Position numbers and translations under genes: made by a program. Positions 1-9,667 of a stretch of DNA of 64,000 bases are shown here, in pieces. Where the stretch lies: NCBI RefSeq assembly GCF_030687715.1, contig NZ_CP117445.1:4453501-4517500 (forward strand), written 5' to 3'. Numbering within the stretch: position 1 is the stretch's first letter; every line of letters starts with the position of its first letter. The notes beneath the pieces were generated by a model, which saw only the letters and a list, made by a program, of their open reading frames with translations, was not told the DNA's origin and made no database searches. Origin of the DNA: Pseudomonas sp. FP2196. GTDB lineage: Bacteria > Pseudomonadota > Gammaproteobacteria > Pseudomonadales > Pseudomonadaceae.

Positions 1-60
1 CACGCCTTCCGCGGTGGGTGACCGGCAGATGTTGCCCAGGCACACAAACAAAACCCGCAT
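1..60 (-). CDS. Low-molecular-weight protein tyrosine phosphatase, N-terminal fragment
   Basis: Only the first 20 codons are in the window; the gene runs off the left edge. They read [20 protein letters not shown], which contains the CX5R phosphate-binding loop (C7 to R13) that defines this phosphatase family and its nucleophilic cysteine. The ATG shares its A with the TGA of kdsB (TGATG), so the gene is probably translationally coupled as the next member of the lpxK-kdsB operon. In Pseudomonas this phosphatase usually sits between kdsB and murB. The motif makes the family call secure; the substrate is unknown. Confidence 0.85.
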   Translation of the reverse strand, partial: MRVLFVCLGNICRSPTAEGV

Positions 61-824
61 CAGGCCTCCAGCAGGCGACGAACGCGCTCGAGGTCTTCGA
101 CGGTATCGACACCGGTTGGCGGCGCGATCAGCGCATCGGCGACATGAATCCGCACGCCGTGCCACAGGGCGCGCAGTTGCTCCAGGGATTCAGTATTTTC
201 CAGCCAGCACGGGCCCCAGCTCACGAAGTCCTGCAGGAAACCGGCGCGATAGGCATAAATGCCGATGTGGCGACGGTACGGCACGCCTTCTGGCAATTGC
301 TCACGGCTCTTGGCGAATGCATCGCGGGCCCACGGCAAGGTTGCGCGGCTGAAAGTCAGCGCCAGACCGTTAACGTCGCTGACAACTTTGACCACGTTCG
401 GGTTGAACAAAGTTTCCACGTCTTCGATCGGCTCGGCCAAGGTGGCCATGCGCGCCTCGGTGTGGGCGGCAAGGTTGGCGGCGACCTGATCGATCACGCT
501 CGGCGGGATCAGCGGTTCGTCGCCCTGCACATTGACCACGATCGCGTCGGCCTCAAGGCCCAGTTTCGCCGCGACTTCGGCCAGACGGTCGGTGCCGGAA
601 TTGTGATCTTCACGGGTCAGCACCACTTCGGCACCAAAGCCCTTGCAGGCCTCGACGATACGCGCATCGTCGGTCGCCACCACCACCCGGGAGGCGCTGC
701 TTTTGCTCGCCTGTTCCCAGACGTGCTGGATCATCGGCTTGCCGGCGATATCCAGCAGCGGCTTGCCCGGCAAGCGGGTCGAGGCGAAACGCGACGGGAT
801 GACAACGGTGAAGGCTGTGGTCAT
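60..824 (-). CDS. kdsB: 3-deoxy-manno-octulosonate cytidylyltransferase
   Basis: Activates Kdo as CMP-Kdo for transfer to lipid A in the cytoplasm, an essential step of LPS inner-core synthesis. The 254-residue product has the usual family length. It opens with the nucleotidyltransferase signature [15 protein letters not shown] (about residues 9-23) and has [10 protein letters not shown] near residues 98-107, part of the CTP/metal site. Its ATG overlaps the stop of the Trm112-like gene by 4 bp (ATGA), and its stop overlaps the phosphatase start by 1 bp, so it sits inside a coupled operon with lpxK. Both flanking LPS-related genes agree with the call. Confidence 0.97.
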   Translation of the reverse strand: MTTAFTVVIPSRFASTRLPGKPLLDIAGKPMIQHVWEQASKSSASRVVVATDDARIVEACKGFGAEVVLTREDHNSGTDRLAEVAAKLGLEADAIVVNVQGDEPLIPPSVIDQVAANLAAHTEARMATLAEPIEDVETLFNPNVVKVVSDVNGLALTFSRATLPWARDAFAKSREQLPEGVPYRRHIGIYAYRAGFLQDFVSWGPCWLENTESLEQLRALWHGVRIHVADALIAPPTGVDTVEDLERVRRLLEA

Positions 825-1006
825 TTATCCAGGCGCTCGTCAGTGGTCAGGGTGCGGGCTTCGGTTTCGAGCATCACCGGGATGCCGTCGCGGATCGGAT
901 AGGCCAGACCGGCGCCCTTACTGATCAGCTCGGTCTTGTCGGCGCTGAGCTTGAGCGGGCCTTTGCAGATAGGGCACGCGAGGATATCGAGCAGTTTGGT
1001 GTCCAT
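821..1006 (-). CDS. Trm112 family protein (YcaR-like)
   Basis: A 61-residue protein beginning [16 protein letters not shown], with the CPxC half of a zinc-ribbon-like motif and the [10 protein letters not shown] segment typical of bacterial Trm112/UPF0434 proteins. A start two codons upstream (1012) would leave almost no gap to the AGGGA ribosome-binding sequence, whereas 1006 sits 7 nt away, so 1006 is preferred. It lies between lpxK and kdsB, its usual position, and overlaps kdsB by 4 bp. Eukaryotic Trm112 activates methyltransferases; the role of the bacterial protein is not established. Confidence 0.88.
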   Translation of the reverse strand: MDTKLLDILACPICKGPLKLSADKTELISKGAGLAYPIRDGIPVMLETEARTLTTDERLDK

Positions 1007-1028
1007 GAACATTCCCTGGAATAAAGAG

Positions 1029-2039
1029 TTAAGGCAAAAGCCGATCCGGTAACAGACGCATCAGCTGGATGTCGAACCAGGCCACAAAGGCCGGCGACGG
1101 CACCGCATCGACCGCCAGGTACCACCAATCGGCAGCAGCGAAGGCACGGCACTTCACCGCGTCCTTTTCGGTCATCACCAACGGCAATGACGGCGTGAAA
1201 TTCAAGGCCTGCACGCTGTACTCGGCGTGGTCGGCAAACGCATGGGGGACTGGGCGCCAGTCTAGCGCTTCGAGGGTATTGAAGAAACGTTGCGGATTGC
1301 CAATCCCGGCGACCGCATGCACGCTTTGACCGGCAGAAAAATGATCGAGCGGCTTACGCTCGCCACTGCGCAGATTGACCAGCGCGGTGGGTTGCAGGCG
1401 GAAGGCGAACCCGTCCTCGCGATCAGCCGTCGCGCCGTTGAACAGCACGCCGTCGACGCTTTGCAAACGTTCGATCGGCTCGCGCAACGGCCCTGCGGGT
1501 AAACAACGCTTGTTGCCCAGTCCCCGGGCGGCGTCGATCAACACCAGCTCCAGATCCCGGGCCAGACGGTAATGCTGCATACCGTCGTCGGACAGGATCA
1601 GATCCAGCGGTTCGCTGGCGAGCAAGGCTCTGACCGCAGCACTGCGATCAGGATCAATCATCAGCGGCACGCCGGTGCGCTGGACGATCAGCAATGGCTC
1701 GTCGCCTGCAATGTCAGCGCTTTGCTCCACCTCGACCCGCCACGGCAGTTGCGGCGGTTTGGCGCCGTAGCCACGACTGACCACGCCGACGCGCAAACCA
1801 CGGCGCCGGCAATGTTCGATCAGCCAGAGGATCATTGGCGTCTTGCCGGTGCCGCCGACAGTGATATTGCCCACCACAATCAACGGCACTGGCGGCTGAT
1901 AGATTTCTCCCTCGCCATCGAGAAAGCGCTGACGCTTGCCGACGACGACACGGCGATAGAGCATTTCCAGCGGCCGCAGCAGCGTCAGGGCCGGGTGCCC
2001 CTGGTACCACGCGGCGAGCAAACGATCAGACAGGCTCAT
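1029..2039 (-). CDS. lpxK: Tetraacyldisaccharide 4'-kinase
   Basis: Phosphorylates the 4' position of the lipid A disaccharide precursor at the inner face of the cytoplasmic membrane to make lipid IVA. The 336-residue product carries a P-loop GGTGKTP at residues 62-68 and the N-terminal [10 protein letters not shown] / [14 protein letters not shown] pattern of the family. Its ATG overlaps the exbD stop by 1 bp (TGATG). It is followed by the Trm112-like gene and kdsB, so this operon carries two lipid A/Kdo steps. Length and motif are normal. Confidence 0.96.
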   Translation of the reverse strand: MSLSDRLLAAWYQGHPALTLLRPLEMLYRRVVVGKRQRFLDGEGEIYQPPVPLIVVGNITVGGTGKTPMILWLIEHCRRRGLRVGVVSRGYGAKPPQLPWRVEVEQSADIAGDEPLLIVQRTGVPLMIDPDRSAAVRALLASEPLDLILSDDGMQHYRLARDLELVLIDAARGLGNKRCLPAGPLREPIERLQSVDGVLFNGATADREDGFAFRLQPTALVNLRSGERKPLDHFSAGQSVHAVAGIGNPQRFFNTLEALDWRPVPHAFADHAEYSVQALNFTPSLPLVMTEKDAVKCRAFAAADWWYLAVDAVPSPAFVAWFDIQLMRLLPDRLLP

Positions 2040-2467
2040 CAGGATTTGGGCGCCGCCTCGACCGTGGTCATGCGCAAATGGCTAAAACCGAGCTTGCCGG
2101 CCGCGTCCATGGCGGTGATCACCGATTGATGCTGAGTCTTGCCATCAGCGCTGATCGACAACGGCATATTGGTGTCACCGTTGGATTCCTTCTGCATGGC
2201 TTCCATCAACGTCGCCAGATCGTTTTTCGGCAGAATCTTGTTGTTCACCGAAAACACACCCTCGGCGCTGATGGCGACGTCGATCTGCTTGACCTGCTGA
2301 TCTTCGGCCGGCGAACCACTGACCGCTTCGGGCAGATCGACTCGCAACTGGGTCTCGCGGGTAAACGTAGTGGTCACGACGAAAAACAGCAGCAGGATGA
2401 ACACCACGTCGATCAGCGATGCGAGGTTGATGTCCACGGTTTCCCGGGGCTTGCGACGGAATTTCAC
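2039..2467 (-). CDS. exbD: Biopolymer transport protein ExbD/TolR family
   Basis: A 142-residue inner-membrane protein with one N-terminal transmembrane helix ([20 protein letters not shown], about residues 16-35). The Asp in it (LIDVVF) is the conserved proton-pathway residue of ExbD/TolR/MotB proteins; a periplasmic domain follows. It starts at GTG and overlaps exbB by 4 bp (GTGA), and its stop overlaps the lpxK ATG. With ExbB it should form a proton-driven motor. Several Pseudomonas carry such a pair next to lpxK; which energy-transducing partner it serves cannot be told from the sequence. Confidence 0.92.
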   Translation of the reverse strand: MKFRRKPRETVDINLASLIDVVFILLLFFVVTTTFTRETQLRVDLPEAVSGSPAEDQQVKQIDVAISAEGVFSVNNKILPKNDLATLMEAMQKESNGDTNMPLSISADGKTQHQSVITAMDAAGKLGFSHLRMTTVEAAPKS

Positions 2468-3099
2468 GCGCGGCCCTCGGCCAGGTCGACGTCACGGTCG
2501 CCCTGCACCACTTCAACCAGTTTGATTGCTTCCTGCTCCATGCCCACCACCAACTCATCGATGCGGCGCTGCAGGAACCGGTGGAAGAACACCGCCGGAA
2601 TACCGACCATCAGGCCTGCCGCAGTGGTGATCAGCGCTTTGGAAATACCGCCGGCCAGCACCGACGCATTAGTGGTCATGCCTGAACCGGTAAAAGCACT
2701 GAAAATATCGATCATGCCCAACACTGTTCCCAACAGACCCAGCAACGGCGCCATGGCAGCGATGGTGCCGAGTGCATTGACGTAGCGCTCGAGCTCATGG
2801 ATCACCCGGCCTGCGGCTTCTTCGATGCACTCTTTCATGATCTCGCGACCATGCTTGGAGTTGGCCAGGCCCGCCGCGAGGATTTCACCCAGCGGCGAAT
2901 TGGCGCGTAATTCCTTGAGTTTTTCTTTATTGAGCTGTTTGTCCTTGATCCAGACCCAGACCTGGCCCAGCAGATGCTCGGGGGTAACGCGGCTGGCGCG
3001 CAGGGTCCACAGGCGCTCGGCGACAATCGCCATGGCCACGATGGAACTCAGAATGATCGGCAACATCATCCAGCCGCCGGATTTGACCAATTCCCACAC
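2464..3099 (-). CDS. exbB: MotA/TolQ/ExbB proton channel family protein
   Basis: A 211-residue protein with three predicted membrane helices. The loop-helix APLLGLLGTVLGMIDIFSAF and the following ISKALITTAAGLMVGIPAVF are the signature of ExbB/TolQ channels. The open frame extends about 35 codons further upstream, but GTG at 3099 has GAGGGG 9 nt before it and gives the family's normal N terminus (WELVKSGGWMMLP), so it is chosen. It couples to exbD through a 4-bp overlap. About 100 bp separate it from the end of comEC, so a promoter may lie there. Confidence 0.92.
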   Translation of the reverse strand: MWELVKSGGWMMLPIILSSIVAMAIVAERLWTLRASRVTPEHLLGQVWVWIKDKQLNKEKLKELRANSPLGEILAAGLANSKHGREIMKECIEEAAGRVIHELERYVNALGTIAAMAPLLGLLGTVLGMIDIFSAFTGSGMTTNASVLAGGISKALITTAAGLMVGIPAVFFHRFLQRRIDELVVGMEQEAIKLVEVVQGDRDVDLAEGRA

Positions 3100-3200
3100 A
3101 GTGACAGTCCCCTCGAAAAAGTGCGCCACTTTACCATACCGGTTCGCGATTAAGACCCGCCGCTCCGACGACCGTGATGCCGCCTTCGTGCGCGCCCCGA

Positions 3201-5435
3201 TCAACGGGCAAAAGCAGGCGGATCACGCCAGAAGCGTCGCTGTTGGCGCATTGTTCCGGGCGGTTTGAAGGTACCGAGTTGCAGATGAATGGCGCCATGC
3301 ACCGCACTGTCGTAGATGCGCAGACCCTGTTTGCGATAGCGGGCGAGCACGGTGGGGTGCGGATGCCCGAAGGAATTGCCCTGGCCCCGAGAAATCAGCA
3401 CAGCGTCGGGGCTCAAGGCTTTGAGCAAGGCCATTGAAGAGGAACTGCGACTGCCGTGGTGCGGCGCTTGCAGCCATTGCGTAGGCACCGCCAATGGACT
3501 TTCCAGCAACACGCGCTCGGCATGGGTGTCGATATCACCGGTCAACAGCAGGCGCTCACCATTTGCCTCGATCTGCAATACGCAGGAGCGCTGATTACTG
3601 TCATGGGCATCCGACCATTGCCAGAGCTGAAAACTGACGCCATCCCAGTGCCACTGGCGTCCGCTTTCGCATGCTTCGGCATTCAGTTCGGCGGGCAATC
3701 CCGGTGGGTCACCACTGATGACTCGATCCACCTTCAAGCTGCGCGCCACTGCCAGGGCCCCACCGGCATGATCGGCGTCCGCGTGGCTGAGCAACATCAA
3801 ATCAAGTTTCTCGACGCTCAATTTGCGCAAGGCCGGCAGCACAACACGCTCACCGAGATCGAAATCACCGAAACGCGGGCCGGCGTCATAAAGCAATGCG
3901 TGATGCCGAGTGCGGATCAGAATCGCCAGCCCTTGGCCGACATCGAGTTGCCAGATGTCGGCCAATCCTGCGTCCAGTCGCTCCCGTGGTGGCACGACCA
4001 GAACCAGCAGCAAGGGCCAACCCAGAGGACGCAGCGGTACCCCGCTCGGCAACAGCAGCAGCACGGCACCGATACTGCCGATGGCCAACGCCCACGCGGG
4101 AATCGACGGTGCAATCCATGCCGGCCATTGCCCGGCGATCATGGCCAGGCCTCGAAACAGCCAGTCGATCAAACCGCCGGACAACCACAACAGCCCCTCA
4201 CCGACATACGGCACCGGCAGCAATAGCGTTCCGAGCAATGCCGGTGGCAATACCACCAGGCTGACCCAGGGGACCGCGAGCAAATTCGCCAACGGCCCAC
4301 TGAGACTGATCGGCAGGTTCAGCGCCATCAGCACCGGACACAAACCGATCGCAATCAGCCATTGCGCCCGCGTCCACGTCTGCCACCAGCGCCACGCCCC
4401 GAGGCGACCGCCAAAAGTGAAGACAAGCACCGCCACCGCCGCGAAGGACAGCCAAAAACCGGGCCGCAAACTGGCCAGCGGATCGAGCAACAGCACGCAG
4501 TTGAACGCCAACAACAGCGGCCACCACGCGCCGAGATGGAGAAAGCGCAGACGCCACAACAAGACCAGCCCGACCATTACGCAGGCCCGGCGCACCGGCA
4601 CATCAAATCCGGCGAGCAGCCCGTAACCGAGCGCGGCAGCGAATGCCAGAGCACAGGCCCACGGCAGCCACGGCCAACGCAAGGGCCACAGCCCATATCG
4701 GGCCAACCCGGCGACCAGCAAGTACATCACCGCCGCCAACATGCCGATGTGCTGGCCGGAGATAACCAGCAAATGCACGGTGCCGGTGTCCTGCAGGATC
4801 TGCCAATCCTCGCGACTGAGCCCTGAGCCATCGCCCAGTACCAAGGCCGCCAACGCGCCTGCCCGCCCCTGGGCGTCCACCTCAAGCAAACGCTGACGAA
4901 TGCTGTCCCGCCACGCCCATCGCGCTTCGCTCAGGCGCTGGCCATCCTTGATCGTACCGGTCGCGCCGATGCGTTGCGCCAGCAACCAGGCTTCATAATC
5001 GAAGGCATCAGCATTGAGTAAACCGCCAGGACGCTTCAGCTTGACCGCCAGGCGCCAGCGCTCGCCACTGCTGACCGGCGGCCCGGCGTACCAGGCCAGA
5101 CGCATCAGCGGCGGCAGTTTGCCGTGACGCGAGCGCGCATCAGCCAATTCGAAACGCACCACACCGTCGCTGATTTGCGGCAGGCCGACCACTCGCCCCT
5201 CGAGCCAGCGGGTTTCACCATCCAGCTCAACTGGCAATCGATCATTCAATGCCCATTGCGCACCGACACAGGCCCAAGTGAAACCAAACAGCACAAAAGC
5301 CAATGGATAGCTGCGAAACGGCAGCAGCATCAAACCAGCGATCGGCAACAACAGCATCAACCAGACCGGCGGTAGCGCCGGCATAAAAACAGAGGCAAGC
5401 AGACCGACTGCCAGCGCCATCATCCCTGTGCGCAT
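3201..5435 (-). CDS. comEC: ComEC/Rec2 family DNA-uptake channel protein
   Basis: A 744-residue polytopic membrane protein with three parts: an N-terminal DUF4131-like segment, a central competence-domain bundle of hydrophobic helices, and a C-terminal metallo-beta-lactamase-like domain with HADADHAGG (about residue 555) and PHHGSRSSS. ComEC carries single-stranded DNA across the inner membrane during natural transformation; whether this strain is competent is unknown. ATG 5435 has AAGGA 7 nt upstream, better than the longer frame start at 5468. All major domains are intact. It is transcribed toward exbB. Confidence 0.93.
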   Translation of the reverse strand: MRTGMMALAVGLLASVFMPALPPVWLMLLLPIAGLMLLPFRSYPLAFVLFGFTWACVGAQWALNDRLPVELDGETRWLEGRVVGLPQISDGVVRFELADARSRHGKLPPLMRLAWYAGPPVSSGERWRLAVKLKRPGGLLNADAFDYEAWLLAQRIGATGTIKDGQRLSEARWAWRDSIRQRLLEVDAQGRAGALAALVLGDGSGLSREDWQILQDTGTVHLLVISGQHIGMLAAVMYLLVAGLARYGLWPLRWPWLPWACALAFAAALGYGLLAGFDVPVRRACVMVGLVLLWRLRFLHLGAWWPLLLAFNCVLLLDPLASLRPGFWLSFAAVAVLVFTFGGRLGAWRWWQTWTRAQWLIAIGLCPVLMALNLPISLSGPLANLLAVPWVSLVVLPPALLGTLLLPVPYVGEGLLWLSGGLIDWLFRGLAMIAGQWPAWIAPSIPAWALAIGSIGAVLLLLPSGVPLRPLGWPLLLVLVVPPRERLDAGLADIWQLDVGQGLAILIRTRHHALLYDAGPRFGDFDLGERVVLPALRKLSVEKLDLMLLSHADADHAGGALAVARSLKVDRVISGDPPGLPAELNAEACESGRQWHWDGVSFQLWQWSDAHDSNQRSCVLQIEANGERLLLTGDIDTHAERVLLESPLAVPTQWLQAPHHGSRSSSSMALLKALSPDAVLISRGQGNSFGHPHPTVLARYRKQGLRIYDSAVHGAIHLQLGTFKPPGTMRQQRRFWRDPPAFAR

Positions 5436-5571
5436 AAGCCCGTCCTTGAGAGTCCCGCCCTTAGGCATAGCCGGTGTCGGGCACGACCGTCGTCAACAAT
5501 TGTCACAAAGTCTGAATGGGCGCTTCGTAGAATCCAGACATACTTGCCGCCTTAACCGACCGAGAAGCCTT

Positions 5572-6090
5572 ATGCCCCGGCGCTTATTCAAACGTTACAT
5601 GCCCGACCCGACGAGCATCAGGGAACACAAATCCTTACGCTTTCTCGGCAAGTTGCTGCATGACCCGAACCTCTGGCACCTCAATCGTCACTCGGTGGCT
5701 CGCGCGATGGCGGTCGGGCTGTTTGCTGCGTTTCTGCCGATTCCGGCGCAGATGCTGGTTGCAGCAGCGCTGGCCATCATCGTGCGTGGCAACATGCCGA
5801 TTGCCGTCAGCCTGGTCTGGCTGACCAATCCGATCACCATGCCCGCGGTGTTTTTCTGCACATATCAGGCAGGGGCATGGTTGATGGATGTGCCGGCACG
5901 GCATCTGCCGGATGAGTTGACGTGGGAATGGATCAGCGGTGAGCTGTCGACGTTGTGGCAACCGTTTTTGCTGGGCTCGGTGGTGGTAGGGCTGGTGCTT
6001 GGTGCCCTCGCCTATTTCGTGGTGATGATGTATTGGCGCTGGTGGGTGGCGCGGCAATGGGCGCGGCGCAAGAAGAAACGCATGTCTTGA
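5572..6090 (+). CDS. DUF2062 domain-containing membrane protein
   Basis: A 172-residue protein divergent from comEC. It starts MPRRLFKRYMPDPTSI and holds the DUF2062 pattern HSVARAMAVGLFAAFLPIP followed by LVWLTNPITMPAVFF, with three hydrophobic helices and a basic C terminus (RRKKKRMS). The frame is open further upstream, but ATG 5572 gives the conserved family N terminus. Function unknown; homologues are often near comEC or exbB/exbD in Pseudomonas. An intrinsic terminator follows the stop directly. Confidence 0.88.
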   Translation: MPRRLFKRYMPDPTSIREHKSLRFLGKLLHDPNLWHLNRHSVARAMAVGLFAAFLPIPAQMLVAAALAIIVRGNMPIAVSLVWLTNPITMPAVFFCTYQAGAWLMDVPARHLPDELTWEWISGELSTLWQPFLLGSVVVGLVLGALAYFVVMMYWRWWVARQWARRKKKRMS

Positions 6091-6094
6091 ATGC

Positions 6095-6127
6095 AAAACG
6101 GCCTCCGCAATGGAGGCCGTTTTGTTT
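6095..6127 (+). terminator. Rho-independent terminator after the DUF2062 gene
   Basis: A perfect 12-bp inverted repeat (AAAACGGCCTCC / GGAGGCCGTTTT, loop GCAAT) followed by a T-rich run, 4 nt after the stop codon. The A-tract on the other side may let it work in both directions. Confidence 0.85.
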
Positions 6128-6146
6128 TGGTGACGGTGATACTTGC

Positions 6147-6228
6147 AGGAGCTGCCGCAGGCTGCGATCTTTTGATTTTGCCTCCTGAAAAACAAGATCA
6201 AAAGATCGCAGCCTGCGGCAGCTCCTAC
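6147..6228. repeat. REPIN (paired REP), GCAGGCTGC-type core
   Basis: Two inverted arms about 30 nt long, GGAGCTGCCGCAGGCTGCGA and its complement, joined by a short AT-rich spacer. The same arms recur at 45391-45476 and, degraded, at 27529-27610. This is the standard layout of Pseudomonas REP doublets spread by RAYT transposases; no RAYT gene is in the window. Confidence 0.85.
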
Positions 6229-6245
6229 AGGGGTAGTGCGTTCTT

Positions 6246-7025
6246 TCAGGTACGCATCCCGCGCCCACTCACCAACAACCGCGCGCAACCGAAATACAGC
6301 ACCACAGTCGCCACCAGCATGAAGGTGATCGCGATACCGATACGGATATCCGACACCCCGAGAATGCCGTAGCGGAAGGCGTTGACCATGTGCAGCACCG
6401 GGTTGGCCAGCGATACGGTCTGCCAGAACGGCGGCAGCAGAGTGATCGAGTAGAACACGCCTCCAAGGTACGTCAGCGGGGTCAGCACGAAGGTCGGGAT
6501 GATCGAAATGTCATCGAAGTTGCGTGCAAACACGGCGTTGATGAAACCCAACAACGAGAAGATTGTTGCCGTCAGTACTACCACCAGAATGGTCACACCC
6601 AGGTGATGCACCTGCAAATGGGTGAAGAACAGCGACAGGATGGTCACGATGACGCCGACCATCAAACCCCGCAGCACGCCACCACAGGTGTAGCCGATCA
6701 GAATCGTGTGCGGCGACACCGGCGAGACCATCAACTCTTCGATGGAACGCTGGAATTTGCTGCCGAAGAAACTCGACACCACGTTGCCGTAGGAGTTGGT
6801 GATCACCGACATCATGATCAACCCCGGCACGATGTACTCCATGTAGGTGAAGCCACCCATGTCGCCGATCTGCCGACCGATCAGGTTGCCGAAGATCACG
6901 AAGTACAGAACCATGGTGATCGCCGGCGGCAGCAACGTCTGCGGCCAGATCCGTGTAAAGCGTTTGACCTCGCGGTAAACGATGGTCTGGAGTGCGACGA
7001 GGTTGGGACGGAATTCGGAACTCAT
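6246..7025 (-). CDS. ABC-2 type permease (YadH-like)
   Basis: A 259-residue membrane subunit with about six hydrophobic helices and the ABC-2 signature region PVSPHTILIGYTCGGVLRGL and FDDISIIPTFVLTPLTYLGG, closely resembling E. coli YadH. It overlaps the ATPase gene by 4 bp (ATGA), so the two form one exporter. Relatives export drugs or polyketides, but the YadG/YadH substrate is not known. A REPIN lies just downstream. Length is normal and nothing is missing. Confidence 0.9.
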   Translation of the reverse strand: MSSEFRPNLVALQTIVYREVKRFTRIWPQTLLPPAITMVLYFVIFGNLIGRQIGDMGGFTYMEYIVPGLIMMSVITNSYGNVVSSFFGSKFQRSIEELMVSPVSPHTILIGYTCGGVLRGLMVGVIVTILSLFFTHLQVHHLGVTILVVVLTATIFSLLGFINAVFARNFDDISIIPTFVLTPLTYLGGVFYSITLLPPFWQTVSLANPVLHMVNAFRYGILGVSDIRIGIAITFMLVATVVLYFGCARLLVSGRGMRT

Positions 7026-7954
7026 ACCGCCACCTTCGACAGATTTTTCTCCACCAGGGACACGAACAGCTCCTCGAGGCGATTGGTTTTGTTACGCAGG
7101 CTCAGCACTTCGATGTTCTGCAGGGCCAGTTGGCCGAACAGCGCGGTGATGCCCATGGACTTGTCGACCTGGACTTCCAGGGTATGGCTGTCGATCAACC
7201 GGGCGGGATAGCCAATCAATTGCGGCGCGACGCTCAAGTCGTTTTTCAAGTCCAGCAGGAAGGTTTCAACGTGCAGCTGGCCCAGCAGTTGTTTCATGCT
7301 GGTGTTCTCGACGATGGTGCCGTGGTCGATGATGCCGATGTTGCGGCACAACTGCTCAGCCTCTTCCAGATAGTGCGTGGTGAGGATGATGGTGATGCCT
7401 TTCTGATTCAGTTCAGTGAGGAACGTCCACATCGAACGGCGCAGCTCGATGTCGACCCCGGCAGTCGGTTCGTCGAGGATCAGCAGGCGCGGTTCATGCA
7501 CCAGCGCACGGGCAATCATCAAGCGACGCTTCATGCCGCCGGACAGCGAACGCGACGGCACATCGCGTTTGTCCCACAGGCCGAGCTGGGTCAGGTACTG
7601 CTCGGCGCGTTCCTTGGCGATCTTCGCCGGAATGCCGTAGTAACCGGCCTGGGTCACGACGATGTCGAAAGTTTTTTCGAACTGGTTGAAGTTGAATTCC
7701 TGGGGCACCACGCCGATCGAGCGCTTGAGCGCTGCCGGGTTCTTGTCCAGGTCATTGCCAAAGATATTCACCGTGCCGCTGGTCTTGTTCACCAGGGTCG
7801 AGAGAATGCCGATGGTCGTGGATTTGCCGGCGCCGTTGGGCCCGAGCAAGGCGAAGAAGTCACCTTCGGCGACGTCCAGATCGATACCACTCAAGGCCTG
7901 GAACCCGTTGCCGTAGGTTTTGGTTAGCTGCCGGATGGACAGAGCGGAACTCAT
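7022..7954 (-). CDS. ABC transporter ATP-binding protein (YadG-like)
   Basis: A 310-residue ATPase with Walker A GPNGAGKST (38-46), signature LSGGMKRR, Walker B LLILDEPTAGVD and the switch histidine in TTHYLEEAE. A C-terminal domain of about 80 residues follows, as in other ABC-2 exporters. It pairs with the overlapping permease gene. Neither candidate start (7954, MSSALSIRQL; 7972, MVRKSD) has a strong ribosome-binding site; 7954 gives the family's usual N terminus and is preferred. Confidence 0.92.
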   Translation of the reverse strand: MSSALSIRQLTKTYGNGFQALSGIDLDVAEGDFFALLGPNGAGKSTTIGILSTLVNKTSGTVNIFGNDLDKNPAALKRSIGVVPQEFNFNQFEKTFDIVVTQAGYYGIPAKIAKERAEQYLTQLGLWDKRDVPSRSLSGGMKRRLMIARALVHEPRLLILDEPTAGVDIELRRSMWTFLTELNQKGITIILTTHYLEEAEQLCRNIGIIDHGTIVENTSMKQLLGQLHVETFLLDLKNDLSVAPQLIGYPARLIDSHTLEVQVDKSMGITALFGQLALQNIEVLSLRNKTNRLEELFVSLVEKNLSKVAV

Positions 7955-8090
7955 ATCTGATTTACGCACCATGGTGAAGGGAAGAAAGACATAGATAAGG
8001 GCGGGCGGCGAGGGATACAACCGCGGCGCACGAGCGCAATGGTGCTTGCCGTCGCCGCACAAGTACAGTCAAGTGTGTCGATAGTAGGTA

Positions 8091-8714
8091 TTAAGTCAAC
8101 GCGGTCATGACTGCTTTCTGATACGCCGGACGCTGTTTCAGGCGCTCGTACCAGGCTTGCAGATTCGGTTGTGGCGCGCGTTCGATAGGCATCTCGAACC
8201 AGGCATAAATGAAACTGCCCAGCGGAATATCGCCCATGCCGATTTCGTTGCCGGACAAGTACGGTTGGCTGGCAAGTGCCTGCTCGGCCATGCTCAGCAA
8301 CTCATTACATTCTTTAATCGCCGCGTTGATGGCGGGCCAGTCCTGTTTGTCCGCCGGGGTACGCAAAACGCCCCAGAACACTGTGCGAAACGGCCCGGCA
8401 AAACTTGAGGTGGTCCAGTCCATCCACTTGTCGGCGGTGGCCCGAGCCTGCGCATCCGCCGGATACCACGCGCTATCGGGCGCATGTTTGGCCAGCAGAT
8501 AGCGGATGATGGCGTTGGATTCCCACAGCACGAAGCCGTCATCCTCAATCACCGGCACCCGACCGTTCGGGTTCATCGCGCGGTACTCGGGCGTGTCGAC
8601 CACGCCGAACGCACCACCGGCATCAATCGCCTCGTAAGCCAGGCCCAATTCCTCGGCAGCCCACAGTGGCTTCCTGACATTCGATGAATTTTTCCGTCCC
8701 CAGATCTTCAGCAT
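8091..8714 (-). CDS. Glutathione S-transferase family protein
   Basis: A 207-residue protein. The N-terminal thioredoxin fold begins MLKIWGRKNSSNVRKPLW, with the GSH-binding pair NGRVPVIED and LWESNAIIRYL; the Glu-Ser pair that holds the glutathione gamma-glutamyl group is intact. An all-helical C-terminal half follows. AGAGGCGGTC directly before ATG 8714 fixes the start, against a frame extending further upstream. It stands alone, so the substrate cannot be inferred; the S/N-type active site suggests a theta- or beta-like cytosolic GST. Confidence 0.9.
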   Translation of the reverse strand: MLKIWGRKNSSNVRKPLWAAEELGLAYEAIDAGGAFGVVDTPEYRAMNPNGRVPVIEDDGFVLWESNAIIRYLLAKHAPDSAWYPADAQARATADKWMDWTTSSFAGPFRTVFWGVLRTPADKQDWPAINAAIKECNELLSMAEQALASQPYLSGNEIGMGDIPLGSFIYAWFEMPIERAPQPNLQAWYERLKQRPAYQKAVMTALT

Positions 8715-8757
8715 GACCGCCTCTTTGCAAATGAGTGGGCAGGCAGCATACGCCGGA

Positions 8758-9417
8758 TCAGACGCGTCTGACATCGCTGTGCATATCACCCAACAGTTGC
8801 GGCTGATGATCGCCGAACAGGTGCGGATAGCATTTTTCCAGATGCTCGAAAAAGAAGGTTTCCGGCACATCGGCGAACTGGCCGTGATCAACCAGATACT
8901 CCATCAGTTGCGCCCCGTCACGATTGAACGGGTGGAAAACGCTATCGTTGATACCGTCGAATTCCAACGGCGCCACATTGAACAATTCGCAGAGTTTCTG
9001 ATTGAACGCCGGGGTCGCCTTGACCCAACGACCATCGAGAAACAGCTCGGTGTAGCCGTGCATGGCGAACCTGTCGCTTTTCAGAAGCTCGAGCAGACGC
9101 GGGGTCGACAGATGATTGCGGACATCCGCCAGACCGATGCGCGCCGGGATTCCACAATGCCGAGCACACCCGGCGAGCAGCGTGGCTTTCGGCACGCAGT
9201 AGCTTTCCCCTGTTGCCAGCGCATAGCTGCCGCAGAGGGTCTGTGGATCGCGGCTGAAGGTGTAGGGGTTGTAGCGCACCACCTCACGCACGGCGTAATA
9301 AAGACTGATCGCCTGCGCGAGTGGATCGCGGCTGGCACCACGATGCTTTTCGGCGAACTCCACCACTGCCGGGTGGTCACTATCGATGAAGCGGCCGGAA
9401 CTCAGATACTCGTGCAT
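8758..9417 (-). CDS. Transglutaminase-like cysteine protease/peptidase family protein
   Basis: A 219-residue cytosolic protein with the transglutaminase core: catalytic-type cysteine in GESYCVPKATLLAG (C74), then GIPARIGLADVRNH, and the histidine block MHGYTELFLDGRWVKATPAFN. In this family the third residue, normally Asp, lies near the end of that block. No signal peptide is seen. AGGAGATCTGTCGTC precedes the ATG. Bacterial members usually act as peptidases or amidases rather than crosslinkers; the target is unknown. It lies 44 bp upstream of the GST gene on the same strand and may share its transcript. Confidence 0.85.
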   Translation of the reverse strand: MHEYLSSGRFIDSDHPAVVEFAEKHRGASRDPLAQAISLYYAVREVVRYNPYTFSRDPQTLCGSYALATGESYCVPKATLLAGCARHCGIPARIGLADVRNHLSTPRLLELLKSDRFAMHGYTELFLDGRWVKATPAFNQKLCELFNVAPLEFDGINDSVFHPFNRDGAQLMEYLVDHGQFADVPETFFFEHLEKCYPHLFGDHQPQLLGDMHSDVRRV

Positions 9418-9667
9418 GACGACAGATCTCCTGGGTAAGTCCCGAGTCTAGCGACAGCTCAAGCACAGAGATAACGACGTTTCGGCCAAACTTGGACGCA
9501 AAGACGCGGGACTGGCGAACGATTTCCCACACGCGTTGCCCACCGAACCTACGAAAACCGTCCGGGGTTTCCCACGATTTCAATCACCTTGCTCTGACCA
9601 CCCGCTTTTGCAGATGCCGTCTAAGCTCTGGAGGGTCGATTTGCCTTGGTTCACGGAGGACTGAAAT

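Noticed and set aside
3100..3204. N-terminal extension of exbB of 35 residues
   Set aside because: The extension is Arg-rich and would place the first membrane helix far inside; GTG 3099 has a good ribosome-binding site and gives the normal family start.
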